In this document: positions 61,384-64,000 of the stretch, in pieces | How the letters are laid out: each line of letters opens with the position of its first letter | Numbering within the stretch: the first letter of the stretch is position 1 | Assembly: GCF_002933815.1 (NCBI RefSeq) | Contig: NZ_BEYR01000002.1 | Location: forward strand, 1 to 64,000 | DNA length: 64,000 nucleotides | Direction: 5' to 3' | DNA from: Sphingobacterium sp. HMA12 | Lineage (GTDB): Bacteria > Bacteroidota > Bacteroidia > Sphingobacteriales > Sphingobacteriaceae | The notes under the pieces: generated by a model | Seen by the model: only the letters and a program-made list of their open reading frames with translations | What the model was told of the DNA's origin: nothing | Databases searched by the model: none | Program-made: the position numbers and the translations under genes

Positions 61384-62427
61384 ATGGAGTGGTCTTTTGT
61401 TATAGAAAAATTAATATTGGTGTCTGTGATCTTCGTGATTACTTTGGTAATTGCGATGTATTCAACCCTTGCCGAGCGTAAAATAGCAGGTTTTATGCAG
61501 GATCGCTATGGTCCAGATCGAGCTGGTATATTTGGTATACTACAACCATTGTGCGATGGTGGAAAGTTCTTCTTTAAGGAAGAGATTATTCCTGCAGGTG
61601 CACATAAGGTGCTCTTTATAGTCGGCCCGACCATCGCAATCATTACGGCCTGTATCAGTTCGGCTGTTATCCCTTGGGGACAGGAATTACAGATTGGCGA
61701 TCGTGTGGTCTCACTACAGGTGGCAGATGTCAATGTAGGTATATTGTACATGTTTGGTGTCATCGCATTGGGTGTATATGGCATCATGCTTGGCGGATGG
61801 GCATCCAATAATAAATTTTCCTTAATGGGCGCGATTCGTGCGGCATCACAAAGTATCAGTTATGAAATTGCGATGGGACTTTCCATTATCGCATTGTTGA
61901 TGGTGACACAGAGTCTCTCGCTTAAAGAAATTGTAGCCCAACAATCGGGTTTTGTCAATTGGAATATCTGGGCACAGCCCCTCGGATTTATTATTTTTAT
62001 GGTCTGTGCATTTGCAGAGTGTAATCGTGTCCCATTTGATTTACCGGAATGTGAAACGGAATTGGTCGGCGGTTATCATACAGAGTATTCCTCCATGAAG
62101 TTGGGGCTTTATATGTTCTCTGAATACATCAATATGTTTGTATCCTCGGCATTGATGGCGTCACTGTATTTCGGAGGGTATAACTTCCCTTTTATGAATG
62201 ACCTTGGGCTGTCTGCAAATTGGATCACAATTATTGGTGTCATTGTATTCTTCCTAAAAATATTTGGATTTATCTTTTTCTTTATGTGGGTACGTTGGAC
62301 CTTGCCACGGTTCCGTTATGATCAATTGATGAATTTGGGCTGGAAGATGTTAATCCCATTGGCTATTGCCAATATTGTACTTACAGGTGTATTTACATTG
62401 ATAAAAGATACTTATTTCTCATCATAA
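61384..62427 (+). CDS. nuoH: NADH-quinone oxidoreductase subunit H
   Basis: A 347-residue membrane subunit with eight helices that forms the quinone entry with NuoB and NuoD. Signature motifs are AERKIAGFMQDRYGPDRAGI near the N-terminus, FAECNRVPFDLPECETELVG in the middle and VRWTLPRFRYDQLMNLGWK near the end. The acidic residues of the E-channel loop are kept. It lies nine bases after nuoG. Confidence 0.96.
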   Translation: MEWSFVIEKLILVSVIFVITLVIAMYSTLAERKIAGFMQDRYGPDRAGIFGILQPLCDGGKFFFKEEIIPAGAHKVLFIVGPTIAIITACISSAVIPWGQELQIGDRVVSLQVADVNVGILYMFGVIALGVYGIMLGGWASNNKFSLMGAIRAASQSISYEIAMGLSIIALLMVTQSLSLKEIVAQQSGFVNWNIWAQPLGFIIFMVCAFAECNRVPFDLPECETELVGGYHTEYSSMKLGLYMFSEYINMFVSSALMASLYFGGYNFPFMNDLGLSANWITIIGVIVFFLKIFGFIFFFMWVRWTLPRFRYDQLMNLGWKMLIPLAIANIVLTGVFTLIKDTYFSS

Positions 62428-62439
62428 GAAAGGATTTTT

Positions 62440-62949
62440 ATGCAACTAAGCAATCGTAAGAAAGTAATCGAACAAAAACCAATGACCTTTTCGGAAAGAA
62501 TTTATTTTCCGGCAATTGTCAGGGGGTTGCGAATTACATTGAGACATTTTTTTAAGAAAATCCCCACTGTCAAATATCCTGAGGAAATAAGACCTTATTC
62601 AAAGAATTTTAGGGGACAACATTCGTTAAAACGGGATGAGGAAGGACGCGAGCGCTGTACTGCATGCGGATTATGCGCGTTGTCATGTCCTGCGGAAGCA
62701 ATTACGATGACTGCTGCTGAACGTAAAAAGGGGGAAGAACACCTTTATCGTGAAGAGAAGTATGCGTCGGTTTATGAAATTAATATGTTACGTTGTATTT
62801 TCTGTGGTCTTTGTGAAGAAGCCTGTCCAAAAGAGGCCATTTATTTGGACGGTCCACATGTGACAGCAGATTACCTACGTAAGGATTTTATCTATGGGAA
62901 GGATAAGCTGGTCGAGCCAACTTTTGATATTACCAAATTAACGAGCTAA
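62440..62949 (+). CDS. nuoI: NADH-quinone oxidoreductase subunit I
   Basis: A 169-residue subunit with two 4Fe-4S clusters (N6a and N6b). The ligand sets are CTACGLCALSCPAEAI and CIFCGLCEEACPKEAI, both complete. An amphipathic N-terminal region (about 25-45) contacts the membrane arm. It lies 12 bases after nuoH. Confidence 0.96.
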   Translation: MQLSNRKKVIEQKPMTFSERIYFPAIVRGLRITLRHFFKKIPTVKYPEEIRPYSKNFRGQHSLKRDEEGRERCTACGLCALSCPAEAITMTAAERKKGEEHLYREEKYASVYEINMLRCIFCGLCEEACPKEAIYLDGPHVTADYLRKDFIYGKDKLVEPTFDITKLTS

Positions 62950-62960
62950 TTCAAGAAATT

Positions 62961-63458
62961 ATGACAGTATTTTATTTTGTAGCCTTCTTGTCTATTTTCT
63001 TTGCGCTGATGACCATCTTTACGAAGAATCCTGTGCATAGTGTATTGTATCTGGTCATTACCTTTTTCACATTTACAGTGCACTACATTTTATTGAATGC
63101 TCAGTTTTTGGCTGTGGTCAATTTTATTGTCTATATGGGGGCGATCATGGTACTCTTTTTATTTGTACTCATGTTGCTCAATTTAAATAAGGATACCGAA
63201 CCGATGAAATCCAATCTGGTCAAATTTATGGGGGTAATTGCAGGCTGTTGCTTAGTGGTTACCTTTTTTGGAGTATATCGTGTGTTTGAGATCTCCAACC
63301 CTTTGACAGTCGTTAATCCTGAAATTGGACTGGTAAAAAATCTGGGCAAAGTATTGTTTAACGAATTTTTGCTTCCTTTTGAACTGTCTTCTTTGTTATT
63401 GTTGACAGCCATGATTGGAGCGATTTTATTAGCTAAGAAAGAACCTAAAAAAATCTAA
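62961..63458 (+). CDS. nuoJ: NADH-quinone oxidoreductase subunit J
   Basis: A 165-residue membrane subunit with five helices. The conserved helix with a pi-bulge, implicated in coupling, is VNFIVYMGAIMVLFLFVLML. FTKNPVHSVLYLVI precedes it. The last helix ends MIGAILLAKKEPKK. Its stop overlaps the nuoK start by one base. Confidence 0.94.
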   Translation: MTVFYFVAFLSIFFALMTIFTKNPVHSVLYLVITFFTFTVHYILLNAQFLAVVNFIVYMGAIMVLFLFVLMLLNLNKDTEPMKSNLVKFMGVIAGCCLVVTFFGVYRVFEISNPLTVVNPEIGLVKNLGKVLFNEFLLPFELSSLLLLTAMIGAILLAKKEPKKI

Positions 63459-63787
63459 TGGAAACAGTTGTTCAACAGTTGCAGGGCGTACCGATAAATC
63501 ATTATTTGATTTTTTGCACGATTATTTTTGCTATTGGTGTGATCGGTGTGCTTATCCGTCGTAACGTAATCATTATTATGATGTCTATCGAATTAATGCT
63601 TAACGCTGTCAACCTGCTATTAGCAGCTTTTTCGGTGCAGCATGGTGATTCATCAGGGCAGGTGTTTGTCTTCTTTATTATGGCTCTTGCAGCTGCGGAG
63701 GTCGCAGTCGGCCTAGCTATTATTATTATGGTATATCGGAATACGAAGTCTGTGGATATCGATTCCTTAAATAAACTTCGTTGGTAG
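63458..63787 (+). CDS. nuoK: NADH-quinone oxidoreductase subunit K
   Basis: A 109-residue membrane subunit with three helices. The two key glutamates are in MMSIELMLNAVNLLL and LAAAEVAVGLAIII, both present and needed for proton pumping in studied enzymes. GVIGVLIRRN precedes the first. It overlaps nuoJ by one base and precedes nuoL by 19 bases. Confidence 0.96.
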   Translation: METVVQQLQGVPINHYLIFCTIIFAIGVIGVLIRRNVIIIMMSIELMLNAVNLLLAAFSVQHGDSSGQVFVFFIMALAAAEVAVGLAIIIMVYRNTKSVDIDSLNKLRW

Positions 63788-63806
63788 AACTTAAGAAATA
63801 AATACG

Positions 63807-64000
63807 ATGAGTGAATTAATTTGGTTGATTCCCCTTTTGCCCTTAATCGGGTTTATAGTGAATGGATTGGGCAGAAATGCATTTTCCAAAGGTATGATCG
63901 GTGCTTTGGGCAGTGCCGTGGTTCTTATTTCTTTTATCTGCAGTTGCATCCTTTTTTCTGAAGTATATCAATCAAGACAGGCGGGACAGGCAGGAATTAT
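63807..64000 (+). CDS. nuoL: NADH-quinone oxidoreductase subunit L, N-terminal part
   Basis: The first 64 codons are visible. They start MSELIWLIPLLPLIGFIVNG, the usual first membrane helix of NuoL, followed by a second helix (GALGSAVVLISFICSCILFS). The gene runs off the window end. Its place after nuoK is the standard order of the operon. Confidence 0.9.
   Translation, partial: MSELIWLIPLLPLIGFIVNGLGRNAFSKGMIGALGSAVVLISFICSCILFSEVYQSRQAGQAGI

Noticed and set aside
1..64000. CRISPR array, prophage, insertion sequence or restriction system
   Set aside because: No regularly spaced repeats, transposase, integrase, phage structural gene or methylase-nuclease pair was seen in either strand.

Overview
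This window reads as core chromosome of a Bacteroidota bacterium, most likely a Sphingobacteriaceae member close to Sphingobacterium or Pedobacter. That placement is inferred from gene content and promoter style, not from a database search. The main signs are repeated TAnnTTTG -7 promoter elements, few clear Shine-Dalgarno sites, a bamD-rpoZ-coaBC operon, an exbB-exbD-exbD-tonB cluster, an outer-membrane beta-barrel protein with a carboxypeptidase-like N-terminal domain, and a nuo operon with separate nuoC and nuoD and a short nuoG. No insertion sequence, prophage, CRISPR array or tRNA was seen.

Layout. 1-70 holds the 3' end of a 5S rRNA and its terminator, followed by about 530 bases with no convincing gene. 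0.65-6.2 kb has an AHSA1-like protein, an RsmF-type rRNA methyltransferase, the bamD-rpoZ-coaBC operon, a Nfu-type Fe-S protein and a small exported protein. 6.2-12 kb is on the minus strand: aroE, a metallo-hydrolase, a LolC/E-like permease, a TPR protein and a major OmpA-like porin. 12.2-19.7 kb, also minus, has phosphate uptake (pit plus a DUF47 partner), a PhoR-like kinase, phosphatidylserine decarboxylase, a MORN-repeat exported protein and polA. rsgA follows on the plus strand.

20.8-32.6 kb has two overlapping uncharacterised envelope genes, an AsmA-like protein, a candidate parS site, a TrkH/TrkA potassium uptake pair, a YbjQ-like protein, a large YfhO-type membrane protein and rnhB. 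32.8-38.5 kb has an outer-membrane beta-barrel protein, a GNAT acetyltransferase, an M16 peptidase and fabD. 38.7-45.7 kb is a tight membrane/AAA+ cluster: RDD, divergent from SpoIIM-like, a membrane protein, DUF4129, DUF4350, MoxR and DUF58. metK follows, with a leader that matches the SAM-II riboswitch fold. Then come a diacylglycerol-kinase-like protein and a SUI1 factor.

49.3-55.7 kb is the TonB-energising cluster followed by a small membrane protein, an orphan PstS-like lipoprotein and a TPR protein. 55.7 kb to the end is the complex I operon nuoABCDEFGHIJKL, with nuoL cut by the window edge.

The observations most worth following are: the SAM-II-like metK leader; the MoxR/DUF58 membrane cluster; a CoaC active site with Asp and Ser where characterised enzymes have Asn and Cys; a parS-like palindrome; a terminator-like hairpin inside the small gene between tonB and the PstS-like gene; and promoter elements only a few bases from start codons, which predict leaderless transcripts.
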